This document shows positions 10,843 through 22,430 of a stretch of 64,000 nt of DNA, one piece after another. Source of the DNA: Apostichopus japonicus (Eukaryota > Echinodermata > Holothuroidea > Aspidochirotida > Stichopodidae); NCBI RefSeq assembly GCF_037975245.1, contig NC_092574.1, positions 4,394,713 to 4,458,712 of the forward strand, written 5' to 3'. The position numbers and the translations under genes are program-made. Each line of letters opens with the position of its first letter. The first letter of the stretch is position 1. The notes beneath the pieces were generated by a model. That model was not told the DNA's origin. It searched no databases and saw only the letters and a list, made by a program, of their open reading frames with translations.

Positions 10843-13800
10843 GGTAAGAATTTATTAACGAAGCATTTAAAAACAAAATCCAGTCCATTTTGTGCATGTG
10901 TTGTTGGAATTCGCGGAACACCCTAAACCGTATTGTGCGTTGTGTTACGGTAACTTACAACCCATATGTAGAGTGTGTAGTACTAGTAGGGTTGGTTGCA
11001 TACTGAAAGTTTGGCTCGGGGATGTAAGTTGCATTATGCAGCCATGCTAGGTAGGCATATGTGTTGTTTCATACTCATTATTACTTGGCTAGTACTTTGG
11101 CCTAGAGTTTTGCAAATCAATTTTCTGAAACAAAAGAATGTTTCATGATACATGGAAGGTGTAAAATCACAACAAATGTAACCATAACTGTACATTGTAT
11201 GCCTGCTTGATATTGTGGACATCATGGCCAACATTAATACATTTTGAACTTTCATAAATTTTTTCCCAGGCAGTACAGATACATAGCCTATGGTCAACAG
11301 TTTCAATGATACTTGGGGTTCCTAGCAAGACACGTCAGGGTTGTGCTACCATCATGTGCAGTCCAAAGGATCAGAAGTGATTTTCCAGCCAATGGTCATT
11401 ACACTTGATTCAAGTTGACAGGAGAAAACTCATTGTATAGGAAGCCTTGGTTGAGAAATTCCTCCAGAAACACCTTTTCTAAACTACGATTGTGTTGGAT
11501 TATCAATCCGTCAGGGTTCCCTCAGTGTTGATATATTGAAATTCAAGACTTTTAATTCAGGATGAAAAGGTTATTTTCCATACCCAACATCAACAATGAA
11601 AGAAAAGGCATGTTTTGAAGCATTTGGACACAAGTATTGGCGTGACCGTGATGTCATATAATATGTGCATAAGGGAACGGGCATTGACCTTTTAAGGGGC
11701 ATTTACCTCCCAGACGTTTGATTCGTACCTTTAATCTGGAAGCCAAAATATCCATATCACCAATGATATTTGACAGAAAAGTCATAATAAAGACCAATGG
11801 AGGCAGCAGAACTCTTGAATGTTTAGACTTTGTTTCTTCAGCAGCAGTTGGTTTGTTTTGTAGTCTTTCTTCAAAAACTCAGCTGTACACACTGTTAATG
11901 GCCTTCGATTGTTTTAATGCGTGTGATGCTGTGTTTCACATTGCCCATCAGTGTTGTACGTGTCGTCGTGCTTGTGTAACATTTTTGCATGTGAGTTACT
12001 TCGTGCAGTGTTTCTTGGTTTAAATAACCCTTTATTGTATTTGCTTCTGGATTATTCTAATTAATTTGTCATAACAACGATTGATAGCGATGGACATGCA
12101 ACTGCTTTGTAGGCTTAAAGCCAAAAAATTCATGTAAGTTGTTTTCTTTTAACCTCCTTTGCTGTCACAAATTACATTAGTGTAATTTAAGAATGATAAT
12201 GTTTATGGAAAGTACAGTTTTACTTTTATGTCATATAATACAATGATTGTTGTTAATGTTAGTTCAGATTGTCCAGAATGACTGTCTAGAACTGATATTG
12301 AATAAATTTTGTTCAATGATTTAACACTTGAACTATGTGGTGTGAATTTTTGGCTCTGTGACTTTAAAATAAATCGCTTTGAGATTTAATTAAATACCCT
12401 TTGGAATAAAATCTTTTTACCTACCTATTTTGACCCATCCCCATTACCCCCACTCCCTCCACAACATAAAAAATGGTTTTCCTGGAATAGGAATATTTTA
12501 TTATTGCTATAACTAACTGATCCAGCATATTCCAGAAATAAATTGGGGCACTGAGATTTGTTCACAAGAAGATGTAACCCATCGCTTCTGAAGCTAACCT
12601 CATAGCTTATTAGTATACAATAGAGCAATGAAGGGGGTGTTAATTTAGATGATTACAGTAAAATCTCTTCGTCTATTGCGACTTCAGTGTAGTAACGCTA
12701 ATACTATAGTACTACTAGTGCTCGGCGCGCTACCTCCTAAGGATCGCCACTTGCCCCATTGGAGGTTTCCTGTTCCCCGATCTGGTCTTCAGAGTAGTTT
12801 TTTGTGGATTACTTGACAGAAGAATGACTCTTTTATGTCGAACCGTTAAAGTCCATTTGTTTTATTTCATAACAAAAAGGAGGGATCGTAGTATGCTTCC
12901 GTGATGTGTTCGCTTCATTCGGAGCTGCATACTGGCTAGGCCCAGTGAAATCGGCGCTGGTGTTGTGCACTAACTTGGTCATAATCGCCGTGTTTTTTTC
13001 GTCCTTCAGCCATGGATGAAGGCTTATTGCATGGGTAATGATATTATGCAGCCCCCAACAACACCACGGACCGGCATTTCTCTCGGATAGTTTACAACAG
13101 TTGTAAAACAAACTTGAAATTTCTAACGATATATCGTAATACAGTGGTTGTTCTCTCAGTGTAAATGTGCGTGTACTGTATATGGAACGGTATGATCGTC
13201 GCGCATCCGATACATGCCTGGGCTTTGCACGTGTGTTCCTAACATGACGTCATCATTGTCTTGTTGTGAAATCGCATTCTCAGATATCTATTTTCGGATG
13301 CGAATATTAAAACGTTAATTACTAATTAGTCCTTGAGGTTTTCAAGGTGTTGAGGATAGTTTTGAACATAGATTTTCTCATAGATTCAGAGGAAGTTACT
13401 CTCGATGAGTTGGATTTTTCGTGTCATGGCCTCTTTAACGTATAGGTAGCTAAACGGGAGATTGGTTCATATTATTACCCTGTGATTACTATCCTTGGTA
13501 CAGGAATTAGTTTTACCCGGGAATCTGTGGTCAAAGGAGAAAGAGCAAGCGGTTGAGACCAATATTTCAATATTAAGGTTCCCCCACCTTCACTGCGGTT
13601 ACCAGCACCTGTAAACTGTAAATTATCACGCATTGTTAGGTCACATACAGTAAAACGTCAATTGAAATGCAGGGGTTAAACTGTTTTACCTCCTACCCAT
13701 GCATATATACACTGCTTGCTTGTCAAAGCAACAAACGTCACGGTACGTCGATATATGCATGTCAAAAGTACGTAATGTAATTTTTGTAGTGCGCGTGCGT

Positions 13801-16616
13801 GCTACAATATTGACATTACCGGCCAAGTGAAACGTTACCTACATGACTCTGCACATTTTCAGTTTCAGAGGCTAGCTGCGTAGCCAACTTATACTCTGAG
13901 CCTGTCACGGCGCTCACAAACGCCCTCACTTTGTAGATACCTACATGGGTATACTCCGTGGTGTTTTGTCCCGCCCCAAAAATAACACCATGAACAACAG
14001 AAAAGTTCTTCCTAATACTACAAGCACTTCATGCACGCGCACTACAATATACTGCGTATTTGCATGCAAATGCAGTTCTAGTTATTTTTGCTTTTGCTTT
14101 GGACCGCACCGCGAGATCTGTCGTTGCAACCGAGCAGAAAAGCCCGCTTAAGTAGGACGCATATCTTCCGTTCAATGTGCACTGTATGTGTACTGTATGG
14201 GGAATATGTTCGATTGCATGTTTCTATAATTAGTAAATTATGAACATGCTTCTTTCGCGACATTTCGATGGGCAGTTGCGCAACAGACGTTAGTTTGTAG
14301 GCTATTACTATTTCAGACTATAGCCAGCATAGAAAATTAAAAACTTGCGCACTCGCAAGGGCTTATGGAGGAATCAGTTTGAATTTAACGTCATGTTCTT
14401 TTAGCCTATATAGGTCAACGTTCAACCCTTTTCGATGTTTGAAAACATTAATACAGTTCATTATAGTCAAGCCTCATTTTCATAACTATGAAGAAAGATA
14501 AACGAAATTACCAAAAGAGGAAGGAATCTCCTTGGTTTATTATAAGTATGGGGAGGGCGGGGAAAGTGATGTACAGTTTCTGGTTCAGAGACATGTTGAG
14601 AACCGGATCAAGAACTTGACCTTCGAATTGAACAGACAAGGTTGTCATCTCGAAGTCCTGGACAAATTCACAGGAATTTGTCCGAAGAGACAAAAATATC
14701 TTGATTAGTGGATCATCTGTTTTAACTCAAACATTTACATTCCGTATAGCCTACATATAGACATAATTATCACGTTAAATTACCGTTAATTCACGGGCTT
14801 CATTCTAATTAACACATCTCTGCTTGGATATATACAGACAGCCGGAAGCGCTTACATGTACGATAATTACCTCATGCATCGCAAGACGTTGTATAGGAAA
14901 AGGCGGGGAAAACATAAAGGCTACTACAATGACATCGTATAGCGTATACGTCGTCGTAGCAACAAAGCTGGAAATGCATATTTCTCTTTAATTTAATTAC
15001 ATAGGTTTTATCAATGAAAAGTTGCATTTTCAGCCTAGTCAAGTTATAAGCCAGCCATATAAGCGAATATTCTGATAGTATCGCAATTTCAATCATATAT
15101 GTAAATCGAGAGCAACATATACTGCAATGACGGAACCATCAAACCCCCCATGATAAATTAACCATGATTGATTTGTCGTACAAACATCGAGAGACGGTGT
15201 TATATTAATTATAGATGTACAGTAGTAATGTTCAGGTATATATCACTTCACAATTAGAGTATAGTCATGTAGTATAGTCCGCCTGAGAGGTTAACCATTG
15301 TCGGAAAATAACCCAAAAGTGACCTATACTGTATTGTTGTTTTATTTGGCATTTTCTGAGTCATCACCATTCTTTTTGATGCTTTTTGATGTTGAAGAGG
15401 ATGAAATAAACTACTGATGGTCTCAAAATCTTAAAAAGTGATTGAAGGTATTTTAGAAAATCTGGAGTGAAACAAGAAGATTCCGCAGCGAGAGCTGGCA
15501 GATGAGTTGAGGAGCATTAGGCTAAACTTTGAGCTCTTCTAGCTCACACTCGGTCATCGTGGCAAAAGTTGAATGTGTTGTGTTATAGCCCGAGCCATCA
15601 GCTTTCATATGGAGGGTAGGACCTTGTCAGTTGAAAACTGCTATCTATGCTCCAATCGGCCTTGGAAAGTGACGAGTTTAGTGTGTAAGTCAATTAATTG
15701 TTGTGTATCTGTTTTCTGCATAACCCATTCAAACCTTACCACCACCACCGACGCCACCTTCACCAAATCCACTGCACCATCACCCCTATCATTAATACCC
15801 CACCTCCCCCCCCCCCTTCCCAATGACCAGCCTGGCATAAAGGCATCAGCACTTAACTTACATATACTGTCACTGAAAGGGAAGCTTATTCTTTATAAAT
15901 AAATATGAATCTGCAGTCGTTCCTTTTGTCCGACTAAATTAGATTATGTAAACCTTGCTTTCAACATTTAAAATGCAAAAAAATCTGCTCTCTCTCTCTC
16001 TCTATTTGTACTGTTACACGGGCTTACAAAATAGACATTACGTACCCGTTCATTCCCATAGAGAGTTAAATAGTGGCAAAAAATATAAACAGTAATACAT
16101 AACTTAATAAATTAATAAATGGTCTGCATGTGATGGAGTTTTGGGAGATGTAATTTATAAATACCTGCGGGATGCTGTCGCCGTCAACTTGTCAAATATG
16201 TTTACTTGCCATTTGTATTGTCATCTTACGCGTTATTTGTATAATATCCACACACACGTGTTCCGGGAAGTATTTTCGTTGATGGAGTGAAATGTGAAAT
16301 TAGGAACTAAATAAATTATCTCGGCAAAGAAAGCTCGAAAGAATGAAATTCAAGAACTTGTAAGCACCATAACCGAGGAATAAGCTGACCTTTTTTGGCG
16401 GTCATGGACACGTGATTCTTAGTCACGTTTCCCTTTATAGGATAGTTAAGATTGTTTGTAAAAATGAGCAGAGTAATTGAAGAAAGATGAAAGATGAAAG
16501 AGAAGACTATATGCCTATAAATAAAAGAAAAGATTCGTTCGGAAAAAATTTTGGGGATTTGTTTGGCGATTTATGAAAGCCTCTGGGCGATTTGCATAAT
16601 TTTGAGGTTGGTTCGA

Positions 16617-16649
16617 CCATGGAGGTAAAAACAGATTTTACCTCCATGG
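16617..16649. repeat. Perfect hairpin, 14-bp arms, 5-nt loop
   Basis: CCATGGAGGTAAAA, loop ACAGA, TTTTACCTCCATGG. The sequence GGTTCGAC occurs just before the left arm and again directly after the right arm, as a direct repeat. The structure suggests a foldback insertion or template-switch event rather than a terminator. Confidence 0.8.
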
Positions 16650-16997
16650 TTCGACTAAATAATAACCTTCAGCAACCTAATGTATACATAGGCCTAGCTG
16701 TGATGTAACGAGATATTCGCGGCTCAATGAGAGAAGGGCCATTTCGGGGGAAATACCTAACAGATGTGATCAATTACAATGCGACCACTCTATTCGGAGT
16801 TTGTCGAAATGTATTAATGAGGCTTTATGTGACGTGTACGTCAATTCACGACAAGTTATAAAGGTAATCGAGTCTTGCACTCAACGCAAGCTTGTGATTG
16901 ACGAAATTATTCAACAAAATAAACATTATAAAACATCAAATAATTACGGCTTCCTTTTGATTCATGTTCTTATTATATCAAGTCGTTTTCATCCGAG

Positions 16998-17041
16998 GTG
17001 TTTGTTGTTGTTGTTTTTCCTGTTGTTGTTGTTGTTGTTAT
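16998..17041. repeat. TTG-rich microsatellite
   Basis: Runs of TTG/TGT triplets with small interruptions. One of several microsatellites; others are a CT run near 15990-16004, GT near 49361-49386 and TA near 49903-49930. Confidence 0.8.
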
Positions 17042-18707
17042 TGACTTGAATTAATGTACATTAATCAATTAATCAATTATCGCGATTAACGCGAGAGCGG
17101 TGACCAATGAGAGGTTCAAATAAAACTGAGGATTAATTAGCGACTTATACAGTATCTCCTATCTAACTGAATTGATCTTCTTCTTTACAACAGTAGAAAT
17201 GTTGATCGGACAGTCTGCGTATAAGAGTACAAAGTGGACTTAGTTCACCATAGTATGAGTATGAGTATGCTAGGTCGAATGTGTGTAAGTTTGTACTATA
17301 ATTCGTAGGAGTACAAATCCAAGAATTAGACTACAGACTGACTATACAAACCTGGTGTCTAGTAGAGGCATTTATGTCACTAATGTGTGACATATACCAT
17401 ACATTACAACGGACAACACGAGCCAAGTACGAGTCATGCCTCTTCTTGTTTTTGTTTTATATCTTTCTTTAATGAACCAGGCTCGCCGTATTTATTTATT
17501 TCTAAATTTCAAGTATATAAAGTCTTCTCTTTTTTTCCAAAAAAAAAAGGTTCAATATTTTCAGTCGATATTATTTTCAAGTAAAAGAAGTTTTGCAAAT
17601 ATGACTATAACCTCCCAATCAACTCAGATTCCTTGAATTTTTATCGACCTACGGTTTTAAGTTCTTTATTATGATATAATCTTAATCGATTGTGGTTGCC
17701 CCCATACTAAGCAAACACAGCAGACGATGCAAGAGCACGTTGCCATGTTGATATACTAGACAACAACTTTGTATACCTATCACTGATTTAATATATTTAA
17801 GGTTGCTCACACACACATCTCGACACCTGCAGAGCCCACTTTTTCAAGTGTTTATCCATTCGGCTTTATGAGCCCCAATTTTTCCAGGAATGATTTTGTA
17901 TGATTTGCATAATAAAATTGAGGATATTTTTTTCCCCATCTAATATCGGAAAACTTAAGGAAAGGTTAGGTAGTGAGTATACTATCTTATAGAAGATATT
18001 ATGTTTTTCTAAGTTGTCATGGAGATGGTAAAAGCGGTCGACGCGCTCTCTCGCTTACCCGAAGCTGCATATGACGTGTAATCGCCTACTGAGACACTTA
18101 TCGAGGACAGACAAGACAGATGCATTTATGTTGCTATGGTAACGTCCTGTGATTGATACACTACGAAAACCATTCAATACATTAAAGGAGAAATAAACCC
18201 TTAGCTTTTTTTTGCATCCATTCTTACGTTTTGACAGATGGTCTTTCCAGTAAAAAAAAAAATAGAAAGGCATAAAAATCCCTTCTTTGAGATGAAAAAA
18301 AACATTTGAATGTAGTTCATGTGTCGCGCCATTTTGTTTGAATTGAGCCAGTTCCCGGATGTACCGTGACGGAAGCGAGCCACTTGGCGTATTTCAAGAA
18401 AAAAATAATTAATCCCTATAATAATTAGAATTGTACTTTCAACAACAGTATTGAATAAAATATCGATCAAATAATATGTTTTGTCTTTATTGATCAGTAA
18501 AAAATACTTAAAAAGTGCATACAATTTATTATTGTAACGAGTATCAGTGGAAATATAAATTTTGGGATCTTTTCAACGATTTGGTTTTACCGTGTTTAGA
18601 TTGCTTTCAGCGCATACTCAGTCCTAGCGATAGCGTTACTTCTATCCATCATTGCACTCCAAAAGTTAAATTATTTACTGTCGAGAACATATCTTGAAAA
18701 AAAGAAA

Positions 18708-18989
18708 ATGGAAGCCTTTGGATTGGAATCGTATCTTTTCGAATCAGAATATCCAGAGGAAGAACTGAGACATCGAGAGGAGAAGTTGTGCAAAGAAACA
18801 CAGTCCGCGACTGTTGGTGATGTTGGCTCGAATTCCGTTGCTGATACGAGTACCAGTTCCGCGAGCCATTGCAAAGAATGGAGTCTGTGTGGCTCTGTTC
18901 ACCCGATACTCATAGCTAGTACAGTAACTACTGTTCATGTTCCACCACCGTGCATCAGTAACTACTGTGCTGTGTTCGTAACACGGTAA
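18708..18989 (+). CDS. P2X7-like leader exon, partial or decayed
   Basis: The ATG at 18708 sits in a favourable AAAATGG context. The protein starts MEAFGLESYLFESEYPEEEL, then a charged stretch and a Ser/Thr-rich stretch. YLFExEYxxEEL is like the start of invertebrate P2X7-like intracellular-domain proteins, where a W-C-x-C-G-x-C segment usually follows. Here EWSLCGS is in about the right place but lacks the repeated Cys, and the reading then falls into sequence with three copies of CAGTAACTACTG. I think it is either a first exon whose remaining exons are lost or a decayed copy. It could also be a chance frame. Confidence 0.3.
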   Translation: MEAFGLESYLFESEYPEEELRHREEKLCKETQSATVGDVGSNSVADTSTSSASHCKEWSLCGSVHPILIASTVTTVHVPPPCISNYCAVFVTR

Positions 18990-19019
18990 CATGTGTTACA
19001 GGTGGCACAGTAACTACTG
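18922..19019. repeat. Three copies of CAGTAACTACTG
   Basis: Exact 12-base copies at 18922-18933, 18956-18967 and 19008-19019. Between the last two lies an imperfect dyad GTAACAC...GTGTTAC (about 18978-18998). Confidence 0.7.
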
Positions 19020-19552
19020 CAAAGCTGTTACACGTTGAACTACGAGCCCGAAAGCTGAAAATGCGCGGCGGCTGGGTAACGAAGACTACTCCCTAGCCGT
19101 TCGGACTACGGAGTGCATTGTCGGCTCTGGCACAACACGTAGCCGACACACTGCGGCAGCGGTTATTTTAAACTGCATACGAGATTCAGAAGGTATCTTA
19201 ACTTTTCTCCAATCGTTTTGGTAAATCCATTTAATTGAAACCTTCTTCACGGACTGGTGAGTGTGTGCAAGTCTCAAATAGATACAAAACAGATTCACTT
19301 CTAAATTAGGCCTAGCCTAGTAACAGTAATACAATAGTTTTCCAGCATAATGACTCGGCAGGTACTACTACTACTACTAGGCTAGTACAGTATACCCGTT
19401 TGTTTTTGCAAATGCTGGAGTGTTTGATGGCCAGAATTTAACACAAGACCCACTATGTTATTAAAGTCGTACAGCCTCTATGCCAGGTACCTTTACCATA
19501 ACAAAAGTAAACTTTAGAAGTATTTAACCCGAATCTTGATCTAGTGCTATTC

Positions 19553-20095
19553 CGCCATAGCCTAGGTACATGCTGCCATACATTTCCGCCATAGGATTCG
19601 AGCATTTCCACCATGGCACTGCCTAGGGCGGAAACGTACATTTTAGGAAGTACTTTACCCTGGTGTACAGGAATGTACCTTGGTCTTGGTGTGGTACTGC
19701 AGTCCTTCGACTTTTGCTAATGGTGCTAGCTGCTGACTTTCCAGCATGATCGAACTTGAAGGAGGCGGTGTTTCCGGTGAAACCTACTTTAAATCGCATG
19801 GAAGGAGAGGTACACCGTCTTCAAATGTTCAATGGTTGGTTGAAGTAATTGAATTAAAATAAAAATTGACAGATTCTAGAAGACCTATTTGGGGACATAA
19901 TTCTGGGAATTTCTTGTTCCCTAGCCCATCTTTACCCCATCCTAACAATCCATTCCTTGTTATTCCTAGCCTACATACTAACGTTACCCCTAACCACAGT
20001 TATGTAGGCCTACTCTTAGTCTTACCGCCATCATAGAAAAGTGCTTTACCGCCATGGTGCTATGATGGCGGAAAGGTATGCACTTTTCTAAGTGG
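19553..20095. repeat. CCGCCAT cluster with hairpin at 20025-20071
   Basis: CCGCCAT or its complement recurs near 19553, 19586, 20025, 20049 and 20064, with weaker copies between. CCGCCATCATAG (20025-20036) pairs with CTATGATGGCGG (20060-20071), and GAAAAGTGC pairs with GCACTTTTC just outside phase. CCGCCAT is the core of YY1-type sites, but the inverted layout also fits a small foldback element. Confidence 0.5.
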
Positions 20096-21869
20096 TAAGT
20101 ACCCCTTTTGACCCTAATTCCTAAAGGGTGTGTAGTTGAAGAAACCATCTATATTTTTGTGACATTTATGTTAGGCCTAAACGGTCACTAAACTGACAGA
20201 CAGGCCTACAGTATGTACGAGAAGGTGAATCACTTTTAAGCAATGTAGCACCAAATTGTCGGTCCTTGCCCTTAAGTCTCGGCAAAAACAGGTACTTGAT
20301 GCAATCGTTAATACCTTGTCACTGCAAAGTATAACCTTTTGGTTTGAGCTGAGCTGTAAACTATATATACTAAATGCATGAGAAACAACTATGGAACACT
20401 CGTATGTAATTTGCAGGGGTAAAATTGAATGCAATTACGGCAGAGGAAATAGGATTTTTTTCTTTTGAGTTTGGTGCTAGATTGACGAGGAGCTTTTCTC
20501 CTTCTCGCATAGGCATAAATATATTAACAGCTACCCTGGAAATTGTATAATGCTAGGAAACAAAAATGGCCACTATTTGTGATAAACCTAACTGAAAGCC
20601 TGTCAAAGACATTAAAGGTGTGTCCTACATAGCGCTGTTTTCTTTTTTTGCAAATGCCAATAATTCAGTCAAGGTGGTGCAGTTTTCAACACAAGTATTG
20701 CTGTGTACGGTGTTTAATTCTTTGTACATTATCTAGTCTAATATTATTTAGTCTAACTTGCTAAGTCTAAGATAGGTCTTCTGTGCATTGGAAGATGAAA
20801 TTTGCCCCTTAAGAAATGTCTGCTCTAGCTAGTTTTCAAAGGGGTGATAATTCTTCAGCTTATCAATCTGTATGCAACTAATTGAATGTCACTGCTAATT
20901 TGTTTACAGTATGTGTGATTATCACATTTGGTGATTACATGTAGTTGCTGGTAACCAGACAGTTGAAAAACCAAATCTGTTAGCCAGTGGGTGTGCACAT
21001 ACCCTGCATGGAGAGTCATGTGACATATCCCATGGCGGCACAGTTGTTATTTCCCAATATCCGACGGTGCAGTAATTGTAATGTACTTCAGTACAGTATA
21101 GGCCCACAAGAAGGGTAGTGTAGAAATGACATTTCAGTGTGACATTGGTCCACGTACAACTATAGTGCCAAGCTTCTTTTCATAAACAGTTTGTTCCCTG
21201 CTGCTGTGTGATATTAGGCTTAGGTCAATGCTCTTCTATTACCACTATCTGAAAAATCTAACTGTTCCATGTTTGTCATGGCATCCTAGCTAGCAGTACT
21301 TAGTTGGACAATGTAAGCTTTCCACCAATGGAAGACACCTGAGTAGTCTTATAATATTCAACAATAGTTTAGGTAGTATATTAGGCTAGATGTTCATAAT
21401 TGCTAGGGAACAGCATGTTGTCTGCTGTGGAAACCTGCCTGCATACATCATTACGTATGGATTTCACAAAGGGCATCATTTGAATATCTATTTTAGATCA
21501 TTTCCACACTAAAATCTCTCTTTTTATAAAATATTACACTTTCTAAATTGTTGAATAAATTTTATTTGATAACTGATGTGCTTTTATTTGCACCATGGAT
21601 CTTTTATCCATCCAGTTTGATAAACAAGACAAATGTATCACGTGGTCTCACAACTCAAGACTATTCAGAGACAGCTCACCAGTGTGGATATTGCAAGGAT
21701 ATTGCCCAGGAATTTATAGGCACAGAGCAGGGCAGATCATGTTCCACATACCACTATATATATAGGATTAAACTGTTGAAATCTATGTTTTTAGTTTAAT
21801 TAGTTAAAGGGCAGATGGCATTAATTTCAGGTAGTCAAGTTCTATTAGCATCTGACAAGAAGTGAAGCT

Positions 21870-22025
21870 TGGAGAAATCACATATGCGATATGAAGTGTA
21901 CCACCCAATTGAGTACCAGATGCCTATTATTTTTTGAGCTGTAGTGAAGATCAGAGATCATTTGGGTCAACAGTGGTTAAATTGTGAAAACATTGTAAAC
22001 ATGATACCTCAAGGGAAGATTTGAC
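21870..22025 (+). repeat. Dispersed repeat copy (family of 6.2 kb)
   Basis: Shares with the 6.2-kb copy, in the same order: GCTTGGA, a GTACCA..AATTGAGTAC segment, GATGCCTATTATTTTT, AGATCATTTGGGTCAACAG, and GTAAACATGATACCTCAAG. Confidence 0.75.
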
Positions 22026-22430
22026 AAATCGCTAATTAGTGTACATAACCATTGCATCATGCATAGAAATTATATCTTTTATATCTTGAAACTTTACCTA
22101 GGAAACATTGTAGTTAAATGACTCACATATTTTCACAGCTGTTATATTGTGCAACAGAGGAGAAGCTTTCTCACATCAAATTTGTATAGAAAGTCGTGCT
22201 TACTCACCACTTCGATAAAATGTTACGTTGGTTACTCAGCATCCCTCTGAACCTAGAAGTGACTCTCTAAAGCTCTAAAATAATGCCTGTGTTTTTTGCC
22301 AAATTACAATAAGTCATTCAAGCTTGCATGTGGCAATATAACCAAAGAAAAGTAAAACCAACTGCCAGACATGTACAGGATTGTAAAAAAAGATGTAAAA
22401 ATACTTGTCATCATCTTTTCACAGAGTATC

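Larger units (their letters stand above)
10860..18700. other. Gene-poor stretch with microsatellites and hairpins
   Basis: No coding gene can be supported across almost 8 kb; open frames are short, lack motifs and often run through simple sequence. What is visible: a consensus CRE at 13245-13252, CpG-richer patches near 12.7-13.3 and 13.9-14.3 kb, a C run at 15806-15816, a CT repeat near 15990-16004, a strong hairpin at 16617-16649 and a TTG repeat near 17000-17040. Any P2X7-like downstream exons of the 10.57 kb leader would have to lie here, but I did not find them. Confidence 0.4.
18990..22424. other. Region upstream of the KDZ gene
   Basis: No coding exon is supported between the possible leader exon at 18.7 kb and the first KDZ coding exon. 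It carries the CCGCCAT cluster and one copy of the dispersed repeat at about 21870-22025. The 5' untranslated exon and promoter of the KDZ gene should lie here or further left, since its first coding exon follows an acceptor (TTTTCACAG, ending at 22424). Confidence 0.35.

Noticed and set aside
11718..12023. 101-codon plus-strand frame with a Cys pair
   Set aside because: No motif or splice context; flanked by AT-rich non-coding sequence.
12833..13111. 92-codon minus frame containing WCCWG, considered as a P2X7-domain piece
   Set aside because: The Cys/Trp pattern does not extend to the other conserved positions and no adjoining exon was found.
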